Assembly (NCBI GenBank): GCA_017301995.1
Contig: JAFLEH010000010.1
Coordinates: 124,001 to 188,000, forward strand
DNA: 64,000 nucleotides
From: Verrucomicrobiota bacterium
Lineage (GTDB): Bacteria > Verrucomicrobiota > Verrucomicrobiia > Verrucomicrobiales > Akkermansiaceae
Direction: 5' to 3'
Below, piece by piece: positions 43,801-54,400 of this stretch. A model generated the notes under the pieces. It saw only the letters and a program-made list of their open reading frames with translations. It searched no databases and was not told the DNA's origin. The first letter of the stretch is position 1, and the number at the start of each line of letters is the position of its first letter. Position numbers and translations under genes: made by a program.

Positions 43801-44654
43801 AGCATGACGAACATGACCAAACCGACGATCACCAGGACGAGGACGACATGCCGGTCATCGTGGTGGACGCCACCAAGCAGGACGACGAGGACACACCGAT
43901 CCCCGCGCCCGACATGACGGGCGAGCCGGATTGGGTGTTCGTGGAGTCCATCGTCACCGATCTGAAGCGCCGCCTCGATGCGATGGGCCCGGTCAATCTG
44001 GACGCCATCGAGGAATACGAGGAACTCGAGGAACGCCACACCTTCCTGCGCAACCAGCACGACGACCTGGTCAATTCCAAGACCGAGCTGCTCGCCGTGA
44101 TCGAGCGGATCAATACCGAAACGCAGCGCCTCTTCGCCGAAACCTTCGCCCAGGTCCGGATCAACTTCCAGGACATGTTCAAGGAACTCTTCGGCGAAAA
44201 AGGCCAGGCCGACCTTGTGCTGCTGGACGAAGGCGATCCGCTGGAATCCGGCATCGACGTGATCGCCAAACCGCCCGGCAAGAAACTCCAGTCGATCACC
44301 CTTCTATCCGGTGGCGAGCGTTCGATGACCGCCGTGGCGCTGCTATTCTCGATCTACATGATCAAGCCCAGCCCGTTCTGCGTGCTCGACGAACTGGACG
44401 CCCCGCTCGACGAGGCCAACATCGGCCGCTTCGTGCGCGTGCTCGACCGTTTCATCGACCGGAGCCAGTTCATCATCGTCACGCACTCCAAGCGGACCAT
44501 GGCCCGCGCCGACGTGATGTATGGCGTGACCATGGAGGAATTCGGCGTCTCGAAACCGGTGGGAATGCGCCTGACCCAATCCGATTTCACCGACGAAACC
44601 AAATCCGCGGCCAAGACCGCGGCGCAGAAGGCGGCACTGAGTTTGGATGCCTGA
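40845..44654 (+). CDS. smc: Chromosome segregation ATPase SMC
   Basis: 1269 residues. It folds and separates the chromosome as a dimer with ScpA/ScpB. Walker A GPNGCGKSN is at residues 31-39, two long coiled-coil arms flank a hinge around residues 500-670, the ABC signature LLSGGERS is near 1153-1160, and Walker B with its D-loop is in VLDELDAPLDEAN. Unusual is an Asp/His-rich, low-complexity insert (about 980-1030: HDEHDQTDDHQDEDD) just before the conserved TDLKRRLDAMGPVNLDAIEEYEEL. The start follows no clear Shine-Dalgarno sequence, but MYLKTLEILGFKSFADKT is the correct SMC N-terminus. Confidence 0.95.
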   Translation: MYLKTLEILGFKSFADKTVLEFAEGVTGIVGPNGCGKSNVVDAIRWVLGETSAKALRGGEMADVIFNGTEKRKALGMAEVTLTMADCEESLKVDFNEVAITRRVFRDGRGEYRINGTLCRLKDIHDLFMDTGIGRTAYSIMAQGQIDQILSSKPEERRAVFEEAAGITKFKKEKKEALRKLEYTEANLLRVSDVLAEQERRMNSLKRQVAKARRYQALAADVRVLDTHMSHRKFVQLTAERAELTVSIRGLEARDSELERQLPAKEEAVAEARAAARAFEGELAELRQRLNEHRNALASATGRIAFNEERKSELESRIRQNHEEIFTTREKLAQQEFEVNAATEALDQLTRRIADQEIQLADQETRTRGMRAEREQLEMALRENRGEATRCQTLIATMQAKIESALAQLEGNRDRARQLADEEQRLNLELEEFRAEQARIAGEVENTGAQLAALEEAFHSAERTYQFTRGDLDAARAAATEAHKTLAQRAARLDAVRQLVESGEGFAQGTQSVLAGLDEPDRFKPAIHGALASFIEAENTCARAIEAALGRHLQTVLVSNEDLAEALIQRLTDKRLGLATVLPESFVARPRGTQVEALPEGAVAWALDRVKSDPRVAGVIEQLLDRTLIVPDLTTALIVRSSLPGVAIVTLAGEVVEIAGMVSGGAAAEGNTSVLERANEVRALQSEVDDLTRADEAAAARVSHLETRLEETREEVEVCRERLQRQKVELSTLQGQLSLATREVENFDTKLENVRWERGELAKREQAAAESRQHLESELATARERLEALENEIRRLQSESDSSARAEQDLTEALNEMRTMLAVERRAKQAAEEQQKPMEVRLAELREISIRREAEISAFDQRIEAATAENARLAEECETHRAEGEDLQEEIETRSEGRSALMETIEVAEIELATVRREHARVSEQKGREEVAATKLDLHLENLVNTTQERHQVDLATFEPDAHALLASIASQKALQARSGRQTIVQHDEHDQTDDHQDEDDMPVIVVDATKQDDEDTPIPAPDMTGEPDWVFVESIVTDLKRRLDAMGPVNLDAIEEYEELEERHTFLRNQHDDLVNSKTELLAVIERINTETQRLFAETFAQVRINFQDMFKELFGEKGQADLVLLDEGDPLESGIDVIAKPPGKKLQSITLLSGGERSMTAVALLFSIYMIKPSPFCVLDELDAPLDEANIGRFVRVLDRFIDRSQFIIVTHSKRTMARADVMYGVTMEEFGVSKPVGMRLTQSDFTDETKSAAKTAAQKAALSLDA

Positions 44655-45217
44655 CGGAACGCCAGGCACTCCGTTTGATTCTCCTGACAGGAGAGGGAAA
44701 CCGGGGGCGGTGTGGGAATGCCCGGGTGGGCGCCCGCACCGCCCCTCTAGCTGGGGCGTGGGCATCCTGATCACATCCTCCCCCGGCCGGAAACGTTCAC
44801 CGCCAAGCCCGCCAAGGGGATTCCTCCCGAGTGAGCCCGAAATCGGAAGTTGGCATGACCCGTGCATCCATTTTTTCCACTGAGGAACTGAAAATCACTG
44901 ATTCCACTGAAGTGATTTTTGATAGGGAGGAAATCCTTCATCGGTGCTTCCCCATTTTTCTCCAAAAAATCAGTTTTCTCAGTGGATCTCAGTCTCTCAG
45001 TGGCAAATCGAGCATCCAAACTATCCCAAACTTCGGATTTCGGGGTAAGTCACTTGCATGACTCTGATTGCGCAGGGACCTCTTCTAACCACTGAAGCGC
45101 TGGGGACCACGGAAGGCACTGAGAAGAATCCAAAAAATTCGGTATTCTCAGTGGTCTTCAGTTGTTCCGAAACCAGGCAGTTATGACTTACTCCCGAATC
45201 CACCTCCGGCGCGGCTC
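44655..45217. repeat. Convergent gap with one GC hairpin and two ACTGAG inverted repeats
   Basis: A 13-base-pair hairpin pairs GGGGCGGTGTGGG (44704-44716) with 44733-44745. At about 44878-45004 a long inverted repeat pairs CACTGAGGAACTGAAAATC with GATTTTTT..CAGTGG type sequence on the far arm, about 60 bases away. A smaller relative sits at about 45092-45165. These lie between the convergent smc and CotH genes and may act as bidirectional transcription stops. No gene is seen. Confidence 0.7.
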
Positions 45218-48200
45218 CTACGGCACCACCACGCGGAGGCGGAAGAACTGCTGGGTGGCGGTTGCGCTGGGCACGGTGCTGCGGTAGGTGACGGTTTCGG
45301 TGCCGTCGCCATTGTCCGAGGGGGTTCCGAATGGCACGAGGTCGGCCGGAGCGGAACTCCATCCGGTTAGGTTGGTGGCGATTTCCGGCTGATAGGATAT
45401 GCCGAGATCCGGAACCCTGCGGCGGAACGAGTAGGCATAGTAGCGTTGCCCGGAATCGACGACCTCGGAGAGTGCCAGCGGCGACGGGGAATTCCGCTGT
45501 TTCGGATTCAGCTTGAGGGCATATTCCAACAGGTTGGTCAGCCCGTCGCCGTCCGGGTCGGCGTTGTTGCCGGAAACCGCCGGGTTGGCGATTTCGGTTG
45601 GGGTGAAATGCGCGGCTTGCCATGCGGAACCGGCCCATGAGGCGGTCACGAGGATCGTCCGGTCTTGCGGAGTTGCCGCTTCGTGGTTCGCGTCGCCCGG
45701 TTGCGTGGCCCGGACGGTCAGGTTGCCGGCGGTGTTCGGATAGAGCGTGCTGCCGAGCAGCAGGCCGGGGCCATCCAACAATTGATAGGAAACGGTGAGA
45801 TTCGCGTCCGATGATCCGGTTAGGGCAATGGGCGGCCCGTCGGCCGGAACCGAGGCGGGTGGATCAAAGGTGAGGCTCTGGGCCGCCTTGGCAACCACCA
45901 GCGTGCCGGTTGCGGCGCCGGTGAAGACCGGATCGATCACGGAGGCGACGATGGCATAGTTCCCGGCGTTGATAGGTGGCGACGCGCCGCCATCGTAGGT
46001 GATGTCCACCGCCAGGCCGGCGGGGGAGGTGGTGGCGGTGACAATGTTCGGGCTGCCGTCATAGGTCCTGGCGAGCCCGTCCAGCGTGACCGTGGCGATG
46101 GTGTCCACGGTGCCCGGCGACCCGCCACTCACATAGGAAGCGCGCCAGTTCTCCGCGAGGTTGGGGTCGGGATTGTCGGGCGGGCTTATCAGTGTCAGTG
46201 AGGGGCCGCTGCCATCCGGGGTGACCGGCCAGGGGGAGGCGTCGTCGTAGGTGAAATTGCGCACCACCACTCCGGTGGCGGTGAGTTCGAGTTCCTCGCC
46301 CGCGTTGTCGAGACTGCCGGTGTAGATTCCGGCAACGGGAAGCCCGGTGCCGTAGCGTGCCTGGAAAGCCGGGAGGTTCTTTACCACCAGCGCGTAACCG
46401 CCCGGAGGCAGGCTGGTGACCGACGACCCCGCGAAAGAGAACGTGAGTCCCTTGGAGAAGGTCAGTTCGGATAGATCGAGCGTGAGGGTGGCGCTGATGT
46501 TGCGCAGCTCGATGAACTCGAAATCGTTCTTGTCGGCGGTGGCCGCCTGTTCGGCGGAGGTGTAGGGTGGCAGCGGATGGTAGTTGATCTCCGAAACCAC
46601 CAGATTCTGCTGGAGATCGGTGACGGTCGCGGGTGTGGTGGCGGTAAACTGATAGGCCGGCGACCAATGGCTCCAGCGCCCGGAATTGTCCCGCATCCGT
46701 ACGCGGGCGCGATAGGTCAGGCCGGGTTTGATCGCTCCCACCGGGACGGACACCCCATTTTGATAGCTGGTTAGAACGCCGGATTCCCAGACCGGAGTGT
46801 ATTCGAGCACGAACTCGTCCGCGGGATCATAGGCGGGTGCCGTGGGGTCCTCGATCTGCCCGATGCGCCACGCCATGGCGCCGAAACTGCCCGCGCCCTG
46901 GGGATCGCTGAAGGCGGAGCATTGGAACGAAAGCCCGTTGAGCGGATGGTTGGGCGCACCGGTGTACGAAATGGTGGGTGTGACAGGCAGCAAGCCGCTG
47001 TCCGCGGAGTCGGCCAGGGTGGATAGATAGGCGGCCCGCCCGCCGGCTCCCACGGTGGGCCCGGAGGCTCCGGTCCATCCGACAAAACAGAAATTCTTCA
47101 TGTCCTGCACCTTGTAAACCAGCGTGTCGTCGTTGGCGGTGCCCGATGCCTGCGGGGCGTTGCGCCAGCGGTCCTGATCGGCTTTGGATAGCTCGGAGAT
47201 CACCGCGGCGCGGTCATCCATCAGATTGTTGATCTGATCGGTTTGCCAGATCAGGTCGCGGAACTCGCGCAGCACGTTGCGGTGGGCGATTTTCATCTCC
47301 GGCTTGTCCACATAGGGCATGCCGTCGGAGGTGGTCATGTCCCAACCGTAAAGCGCGTTGTTGGCGTGCTCCCATCCGTTGTTCCAGTTGGGGCCGAAGC
47401 TGGCGTCCCAGTCGTAGGGCAGGAAAGTACAGACGCCGCGCGTGGGATCGGAGCCGACCGGTTCGAAGTACCACGCGAGGTTCTTCAGTGAGTGGCGGAG
47501 GTTGTCGGTGTAGGGAAACAGATCGTAATGGCGGATCGCCTCGGCGACGGCCGAATAGCGGTACCATTTGTCATAGTTGACATATTGTTGGAGCCATGTG
47601 GCGGTTTGGCCGCCGTGGAGGTTGTCGCGGATGTTGTTGAACTCCGAGCCATCGCGGACCATGTCCGGCGATTGGTAGCGGCGCTGCCGCTCGGCATCCC
47701 AGATCCAGTCGGACATTTTATATAGGTTTCCACTCGTCATTCCGCGGGCGTCCAGGAAGGGTTTCTCGTATTCCTCGACAACCTGTTGGATCCCCCAGAA
47801 ATCGCCGTTGTATTGGTCGGGCGCTTCTTCCGCGCCGTCGATCACGCGGAAGTGGAACCACCAGGTGTTGGCGGCGGGCACTCCGAAGGTGGACCAGAGC
47901 GTGGCACCGATCTCCTCGGGCATGCCCCAGCCGTTGCCGCCCTTGTTTCCGAACATCTTGTTGATGGCGAGGGAGGGCCATTTCCGCGGAAACGGCTTGC
48001 CGTTTTGGTCCTTGGCCTGGAAAAGGTGGCCTTCGTTGAACGCGAACTTGTAGTGGCGTTTGCCGTAGGTGAAGCGGCCTTCGTTGTCGCTGTAGCGGCT
48101 GTTGCCGCCGCGCAGGCGGGTGCACACATGGTCATAGACGATGCCGTCATACACGAACGCGCCTTCCCACTCTTCGCAGCGGCGGGCTGCGAGCGTGTTG

Positions 48201-51200
48201 TCGAGATCGTCGTTGGGGAATTGCTCCGAGGCGTTGTAGGCCTGGAGCGTGAGCATGTCTTCGGGGCGGATGATCCAGTGATAGACCGGCAGCGAGGTGA
48301 GCAGTTCCTTGGGCCACACTTTTCCAGCGCCCTCGGAGGCGACGGATGCCGAGGCGGCGACATAATCCGGCACACCATTGTAAACGAAGTAGGCGAAGTT
48401 GAGCGACGAATCGTCGGCGTAAGGAACTCTAACCGTGTCGGACTGGAGGTCGGCGGCGCTGATCCGGTAGCGGACCAGCGTGCGGTGGTTCATCGCGGGC
48501 AAGACCGCGGTGTAGATGTTGTCGGCTGCCACGGCATCACCGCCCGCGCCGTCGTCGCGCATGGCGACGGTGGTCCAGTTGGCCGCGTTTTCAAATGCCG
48601 GATTGACCGGCCGTTCGCCAGCGGGATTGGCCAGCACGGTGGCCATGGGGCGGGGGAACCGCGCGGGAATGAACGATCCGGGTTGCACAACCTGATAGAG
48701 CAGGTTCACCGGGCCGACGCCCTGGGGATCGGTGACCTTGGCGGTGATGGTGACGGTTTCGGTGGCCAGAGGTTGCTGCGGCGTGTGGGAAACCTGGCGG
48801 ATCTGGGGTGGGGGGCTGGCTGCGAGAACGGTGTTGGGGCCTCCGGGTGTGGGTTGGCGGGCGAACGCGCCGGCCACCCGTTTCAACTGTACATCGAACC
48901 CGAAGTCGGGATTGTTGCTGGCCCGGTTGAAGACCTGCACGGCGATGGTGTTGGTTCCTTCGTTCAAGAACGTGGCGGCGTTTGTGATTGGAACGTCATA
49001 CCACAATCCCTCTGAGGCGGATGTCGAGGCTAGCGTCGTATTGGTGGGTGAAGTGGTGGTGACATTCCGCTGCGCCACCAGATTGCCGTTGATCCAGATG
49101 AGGATGCCGTCGTCCATGGTGTAGCTCAGCAACAGATTGGAAGGGACCTCTCCGGGATTGATCGTGAAGGATTTTCTCAGGAAGATGCAGCCATAGACAT
49201 TCAGCATGTTGCTGATGGTGGTATTGAAGGTTAGTCCGGTGACACCGCCGAATCCCATGGGCGCGGTTGCGGTGGTCCAGGAAGTGTCCTCGCCGAATCC
49301 CGTTAGCCTCCATGCGGTGTTCGGGCTGGACGCTTCCGACGATCCCGGACGCCAGCGCCATCCCGACGAGGCGGTCGAGACGTAGGCGAGTTCCGGATAG
49401 TCAACCGAGGAAACCGACGAACGCCACGATCCGCCCAGATTGTTGTCGAGCGACGGATGGACCAGTTCCATGGATGAGCCACCGCCCGCTCCCGCACCGA
49501 CCGGCCAGGGGAACTCCGGTTTGTAGTCCACCGTATCGATCAGCGTTCCGGCTGCGTTGCGCAGGTCGATTTTTTCGCCGTCACTGGAAAGCCCGCCGCC
49601 GAACGGCCCCAACGGAGTTAAGCCGTATTCGGTCTGGAAATCGGTGGGATTGCCGGCGACCACCGCGAATCCTCCCGCGGGAATCACCGTGCCCGCGGGA
49701 AAAACGAAAGCAATGCCATTGGTGAATTGCCAGCCGGAGACATCGATTGGCGAGGCGGTCGGGTTGTGGAGTTCCACAAACTCGGTCCGGGTGTTGTTGG
49801 CCGGATTGTAGTGGATTTCGTTGATCACCACGTTCTGGGTGAACGTGGCGACGGGGAAGATGAGAATCTGCTCGACCGAACGGCCGGTGCTGTCGGTGGA
49901 GCGGACGCGGACCGTTACAGAGGTGCCGGCCGCTCCCGTGAAATCATGCTGCGAGATGAGCTGGCTGCCGGAAAGGGTGAACCACGTGTTGTGGGTGTCG
50001 CCTTCGCCCGCGACTAGCTGATAGGTGTGGGTTTCCGAGTGATTGGGATCCTGGCTGGTGAGTTGGGTGACGAAGGAACCCGCCACCGTGTTGGTTAGGA
50101 CGGTGGCGGTGGTGGGGATAACCGATGTCGGCGGGGCAGGGGGTGGGTCAACGATGATCGCCACCGTTGCGATGTTTGAATCCGTTAGTCCGTCGTTGGC
50201 GCGGAAGGTGAACGAATCCGGGCCGAGGTAGCCTGGGGCAGGAGTGTAGGTGGGGTTCGGCAGGGGACCTGTGAGCGATCCGTGCTGGGGAGGGGAAACC
50301 ACCAGCCAGGTCAGATTGCCGACCGGCGTATTGGGATCGGTGGCGGTTAGGGTGAGCGGAAGCGGCGTGTCCAGGGTGGCGATCACGGACTGCGGCTGGG
50401 CAACCGGCGAACCGGGATCCACGGTGACCGTGACCGAGCGGGTGATGTTTCCCGACGGACCTGTTGCGGTTAGAGTATAGGTGGCGGTGGATGTTGGGGA
50501 AATCTGGACGCTCGTGGCGCCTTGAGGAATCGTGACCGACGGAGAAATGCTGACGGCAGACGCGCCAAGCACGTTCCAGGAAAGCGTGACCGATTCACCA
50601 CGGAAGATGGTGGTGTCCGACGCGGTGAAGGATTCGATGTAAGCGGTGGGAGATCGGCCGAAGGCGGTGGCGTCGGCATTGTAGGCGGCGACAATCTCGG
50701 TTTGGGTGAGGGCGTGGTCGAAGACACGCAATTTCGCGAGGGTGAACGAGGCTGGGATGGCTCCATTGTCGCGGGTGCCTCCGGACTGGTTTTGGATGCC
50801 GACGACGATGGGCAGCGCGCCGCCCGATGTGGAGGTGGCCCATGTGTTGAACGGTCCGTTGATCTCGGTGTTGGAGACATTGCCGTTAGTATAGATGGTG
50901 CTCGTGGATGTGGTGTTGTTATAGGAGAAGGCCAGGCAAGTCCACGTGCCGGTTTCCTGCGCCCCATTCCAGCCCATGTCCGCCACATCACCCCAGAACC
51001 CCAGCGCGCCCCAAATGTTGTGGGTGCCGTGGGTGAAGGAACAGTTCGTTCCGTTTCCGCCCCCGCGGCGACCCCATGCGACGATGGTTTCCTCGGTGGC
51101 GATGGCGGGGTTGTAAATCCAAGCGATGGCCGAGCGGGTTCCGTTTCCGGTGACGGAGGAGGGCGCGGTGGGGCCGACATACCAATCGTTGTTTCCGTCA

Positions 51201-51430
51201 AAGGTGACCCCTTTCACCCCGGCCACGAGGGTGACGTTCGGCGTATCCACCTCCTTGTTGAATGTTCCCCCGAGGCTGCCAGTATTGTTCCAGGTGGCTA
51301 GGGGTCCGGTTGGCAGGGCTGTGGCGTCCAAGTCCACGAGCGTGCCAGCCCCGACCGAAGCGGTCAGCGCGAGAAACGCCGCGGCAGGCGCGACAAGCGG
51401 ATAAGGAAATCCCGGGCGATGGTGGGTCAC
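45218..51430 (-). CDS. Giant secreted CotH-kinase/lamin-tail/LamG protein
   Basis: 2070 residues with a signal peptide (MTHHRPGF..LALTASVGAG). Domains in order: LamG (about 30-250), Ig/cadherin-like beta domains (265-490), lamin-tail domain (about 530-640, VVINEIHYNPANN), a CotH kinase-like domain (about 1050-1420, with CTRLRGGNSR, KRHYKFAFN, and FLPYDWDASFGPNW carrying the D-x-D pair), a second lamin-tail domain (about 1600-1720, VVSEINYHPLPPY), an MBG-like repeat (1780-1850) and a C-terminal DPDGDGLTNLLEYAL module ending QQFFRLRVVVP. CotH proteins phosphorylate secreted proteins in spore formers. In this setting the target is unknown, perhaps surface proteins. Confidence 0.88.
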   Translation of the reverse strand: MTHHRPGFPYPLVAPAAAFLALTASVGAGTLVDLDATALPTGPLATWNNTGSLGGTFNKEVDTPNVTLVAGVKGVTFDGNNDWYVGPTAPSSVTGNGTRSAIAWIYNPAIATEETIVAWGRRGGGNGTNCSFTHGTHNIWGALGFWGDVADMGWNGAQETGTWTCLAFSYNNTTSTSTIYTNGNVSNTEINGPFNTWATSTSGGALPIVVGIQNQSGGTRDNGAIPASFTLAKLRVFDHALTQTEIVAAYNADATAFGRSPTAYIESFTASDTTIFRGESVTLSWNVLGASAVSISPSVTIPQGATSVQISPTSTATYTLTATGPSGNITRSVTVTVDPGSPVAQPQSVIATLDTPLPLTLTATDPNTPVGNLTWLVVSPPQHGSLTGPLPNPTYTPAPGYLGPDSFTFRANDGLTDSNIATVAIIVDPPPAPPTSVIPTTATVLTNTVAGSFVTQLTSQDPNHSETHTYQLVAGEGDTHNTWFTLSGSQLISQHDFTGAAGTSVTVRVRSTDSTGRSVEQILIFPVATFTQNVVINEIHYNPANNTRTEFVELHNPTASPIDVSGWQFTNGIAFVFPAGTVIPAGGFAVVAGNPTDFQTEYGLTPLGPFGGGLSSDGEKIDLRNAAGTLIDTVDYKPEFPWPVGAGAGGGSSMELVHPSLDNNLGGSWRSSVSSVDYPELAYVSTASSGWRWRPGSSEASSPNTAWRLTGFGEDTSWTTATAPMGFGGVTGLTFNTTISNMLNVYGCIFLRKSFTINPGEVPSNLLLSYTMDDGILIWINGNLVAQRNVTTTSPTNTTLASTSASEGLWYDVPITNAATFLNEGTNTIAVQVFNRASNNPDFGFDVQLKRVAGAFARQPTPGGPNTVLAASPPPQIRQVSHTPQQPLATETVTITAKVTDPQGVGPVNLLYQVVQPGSFIPARFPRPMATVLANPAGERPVNPAFENAANWTTVAMRDDGAGGDAVAADNIYTAVLPAMNHRTLVRYRISAADLQSDTVRVPYADDSSLNFAYFVYNGVPDYVAASASVASEGAGKVWPKELLTSLPVYHWIIRPEDMLTLQAYNASEQFPNDDLDNTLAARRCEEWEGAFVYDGIVYDHVCTRLRGGNSRYSDNEGRFTYGKRHYKFAFNEGHLFQAKDQNGKPFPRKWPSLAINKMFGNKGGNGWGMPEEIGATLWSTFGVPAANTWWFHFRVIDGAEEAPDQYNGDFWGIQQVVEEYEKPFLDARGMTSGNLYKMSDWIWDAERQRRYQSPDMVRDGSEFNNIRDNLHGGQTATWLQQYVNYDKWYRYSAVAEAIRHYDLFPYTDNLRHSLKNLAWYFEPVGSDPTRGVCTFLPYDWDASFGPNWNNGWEHANNALYGWDMTTSDGMPYVDKPEMKIAHRNVLREFRDLIWQTDQINNLMDDRAAVISELSKADQDRWRNAPQASGTANDDTLVYKVQDMKNFCFVGWTGASGPTVGAGGRAAYLSTLADSADSGLLPVTPTISYTGAPNHPLNGLSFQCSAFSDPQGAGSFGAMAWRIGQIEDPTAPAYDPADEFVLEYTPVWESGVLTSYQNGVSVPVGAIKPGLTYRARVRMRDNSGRWSHWSPAYQFTATTPATVTDLQQNLVVSEINYHPLPPYTSAEQAATADKNDFEFIELRNISATLTLDLSELTFSKGLTFSFAGSSVTSLPPGGYALVVKNLPAFQARYGTGLPVAGIYTGSLDNAGEELELTATGVVVRNFTYDDASPWPVTPDGSGPSLTLISPPDNPDPNLAENWRASYVSGGSPGTVDTIATVTLDGLARTYDGSPNIVTATTSPAGLAVDITYDGGASPPINAGNYAIVASVIDPVFTGAATGTLVVAKAAQSLTFDPPASVPADGPPIALTGSSDANLTVSYQLLDGPGLLLGSTLYPNTAGNLTVRATQPGDANHEAATPQDRTILVTASWAGSAWQAAHFTPTEIANPAVSGNNADPDGDGLTNLLEYALKLNPKQRNSPSPLALSEVVDSGQRYYAYSFRRRVPDLGISYQPEIATNLTGWSSAPADLVPFGTPSDNGDGTETVTYRSTVPSATATQQFFRLRVVVP

Positions 51431-51483
51431 ATGGGAAATGTGGCGGATTGTGCCATGGCGTCAACCCCCATAACCGGAGTATG

Positions 51484-54400
51484 TCAGTGGCTTGTGACTT
51501 TCAGCCGAGCAAACTGCGCGGGCTGTCCGATGGGCAAGGCGTAGGAGATCGCGGTGTCATCGTTGGCTGTCGGCATGACCTCCGTCCATGGGGTAGGGGC
51601 GGTGCCCAAGGTGGGCGATTGCTCGATCATGTAGGTCAGGTCGCCGTTGGCAACGGCTGCGGCGCGCTTGAGAAACGTGAGAACGCCGTCCGCTAGGGAA
51701 CCCGGCGTGGCGGAATCGGCAAGAGTGGGATCGAAGCCGGCAAGCGCATACTCGATCAGGTTGCAGACGCCATCGCCGTCGGGGTCGGCGTCCGGCAGCT
51801 TGTCCGCCGCGTTCAATCCGGGATACGCATCCATGAACCCGGTGAAATTGGCCTTGGTGATGCGGATCTCCTTGGCCGCCAGGTCATGGACCAGTTGGTA
51901 TCCGGCAGGCAATGTGGTCGTCGCCAGCGTGCCGGTGAGTGTGCCGGTGTATTTCGCGATGACGTATATCGGAGCTGCGGCGGGCGCCAACCGGGTGAAT
52001 GCCACGGTTGCCCCGGTTACATCGAGATTTCCGGTGACGCTCAGTTGGTCGCAGGCCGTGGCATCGAGTTCGGTCGCAAGAATCCCGGTTAGAACGGTGT
52101 TGCCCAGAGCCAGGGTGCCAATGCCGGCCGTGCCCGGCGCGATGACACTGGTGGCACCGACCGTGGTGACGGGCCCGTTCGCGGTGCCGTTTCCGGTGAG
52201 GGTGGCTCCTGCGCTGACGGTCACTGCGGACTCGGGGGGTAGGCTGCCGGTTAGAACGAGCGTGCCGGAATCGACACGGGTGGGGCCGGTATAGGTGTTG
52301 GCGGCGGCGAGCGTGACACTGGCGGCGGTTGAGATTCCGATGGCCGATGCGCCACTGATCACGCCATTGATTGTGACATTTCCGACCGTGCCGTTGTAGG
52401 CATGGCCCAGAATGGAATCCGCCAGCAGGGAAACGGCACCGGTGTAGGTGATGTTGGATTGTTGGGTGCCCAGCGTGCCTCCATTCAGGATAACATTGTT
52501 GGCAAGGGTGCTCGGGTTGGTGCTTCCAAAGTCGGCGGTGACCACGCCGCCGCCGTTGATTTGGATGGTGCCCGTGCCGAACGGGTTCGCGTTGTCCGAG
52601 CGGTACTGCAAGGTGCCGCTGCGCGCCGAGCCGTTGCCCACCTGGACGTTGCCGGAAAAGCCGGAGCTGCTTCCGGTGATCAGCCATTCGTGGCCTGAGG
52701 AAGACGAGTCCACGAATGCCAGCGAGCCGCTGCCGGCAAACGATCCGCTGTAGAAAACGAAAGTTCCGCCGGCATTGTCGAGGGTTCCGCCGCCCGCGCC
52801 CGCCGTGATCGTGCGGTTGAAGCCGTTGTTGTTGGACCCACCGGTGTAACGCAGGGTGCCGCCGTTCAGATTGAGCGAGGAGCCAAGGCCGATGCCGGAC
52901 GCCGTTCCGTTCGCCCGCAGATTGTTCGTTGCCAGCACCCCGCTCGTGACTGTTGTTGCTCCCGCGTAGGTGCTTGATCCGGTGAGAGTCAGCGTGCCCG
53001 CGCCGGATTTTGTTAGCCCGCCGTCCGCGGCGTTGGCGGCGGTGGAAACGGTGCCGACAGTTGCGGCGGTGGTCGAACCGCCGCCAGTTAGGGTGACGGT
53101 GGGAGCGCTGGTGTAACCGGTGCCCGGGCTGGTGATCTGGATGCCGGTGATCACTCCGCCGCTCATGACCGCCACGGCCGTGGCCCCGGTGCCGCCGCCG
53201 CCGGTGATCTTCACCACCGGCGTGCCGAGGTAGCCCGCTCCACCGGTTGCGACCTGGATGTTGGAAACCCCGCTGCCGGCCGCGCTCAGGAGTGCCTGAC
53301 CGATGGTCACGTTTTTTCCGTTGGTGTCGATCGTCGCGCCGCCAGCGAAGATGTTTGAGGATGTTAGGCCGTTCATGAAATTGGTGTGGTCGATGTTCGC
53401 CTGCAAGGTCCCGCCATTGAAATTGACGATGCTGTTACCGGCCGCATTGGGGGCCACGATCACATTGGGCCGAATGATGCCGCCGTTGAGATTGACGATG
53501 CCGGTGGTACCCGCGCCCCCCTCGGCGAGGGACAGATTGCTACCCACGGTGAGCAATCCGCTGGCGACGGTGACGATCCCGGTGGATCCGGTGCTGAAGC
53601 CGAGGTTGAAGCGGTTGTTGCCCTCGTTGAATTGGGCGGACGCGCCGTTCAGATAGAGCACGTTGGTGCCGGTGCCCTGGCGGCTGAGGGTGGTGACTTC
53701 CGCCACGTTGATGGTGCCGCCGGTCATCAGCGAGTAGCTGTTTCCATTGCCGTTTCCGGTGCCGCCGTTGCGGAAATTGATGGTGTTCATCGTGCCGCCG
53801 CTCATGGTGAATCCTCCGTAGGCGCCGTCCCAGTTGGCGATGTTGAAATTCTGCAGGATGAGCGTGCCGGTTGTGAAATTGATCACGCCCTGGCCGTTGG
53901 CCGACTGGCCGGAGACCAGATCGGTGGCCATGGTGACGGTGCCGGTGGAGGCGAAATTGAGGACGTTGGCGGTGTTGTCCCAGCCGGTGCTGATGCGGGA
54001 GATCGAGCCAGTGCCGGTGATGGTGACGGTACCGCGGCTGAAAGTTGCGCCATTTCGGCTGCCCATCATCAGGGCCGGATTGTTGGTGTCCGTGGCGTGG
54101 CCGGTTAGGTTGAGCGGTCCCGCGAGCACCAGGGTTCCGCTGCCGGCGGCTTTCACCGCGTTGTTGGTGGTGGTCGGGTTGCTGATTGCGCCGGTTAGTG
54201 TCAGCACGTTGCCGTTGGTGTCGAAGATGCCGCTGTTGGTGCCCAGATTGATGGCATTCGGCAGGGTGACACCGGCCGCGCCGGCTTGCAGGGTGGCGTT
54301 TCCCGCGAAGGTCAGGTCGCCGCTTCCGATTCCGTTGGTTTGGTTGACGCTCAAGGTTCCGGCTCTCAGCGTCGTGCCCCCCGTGTAGGTATTTGCCGCC

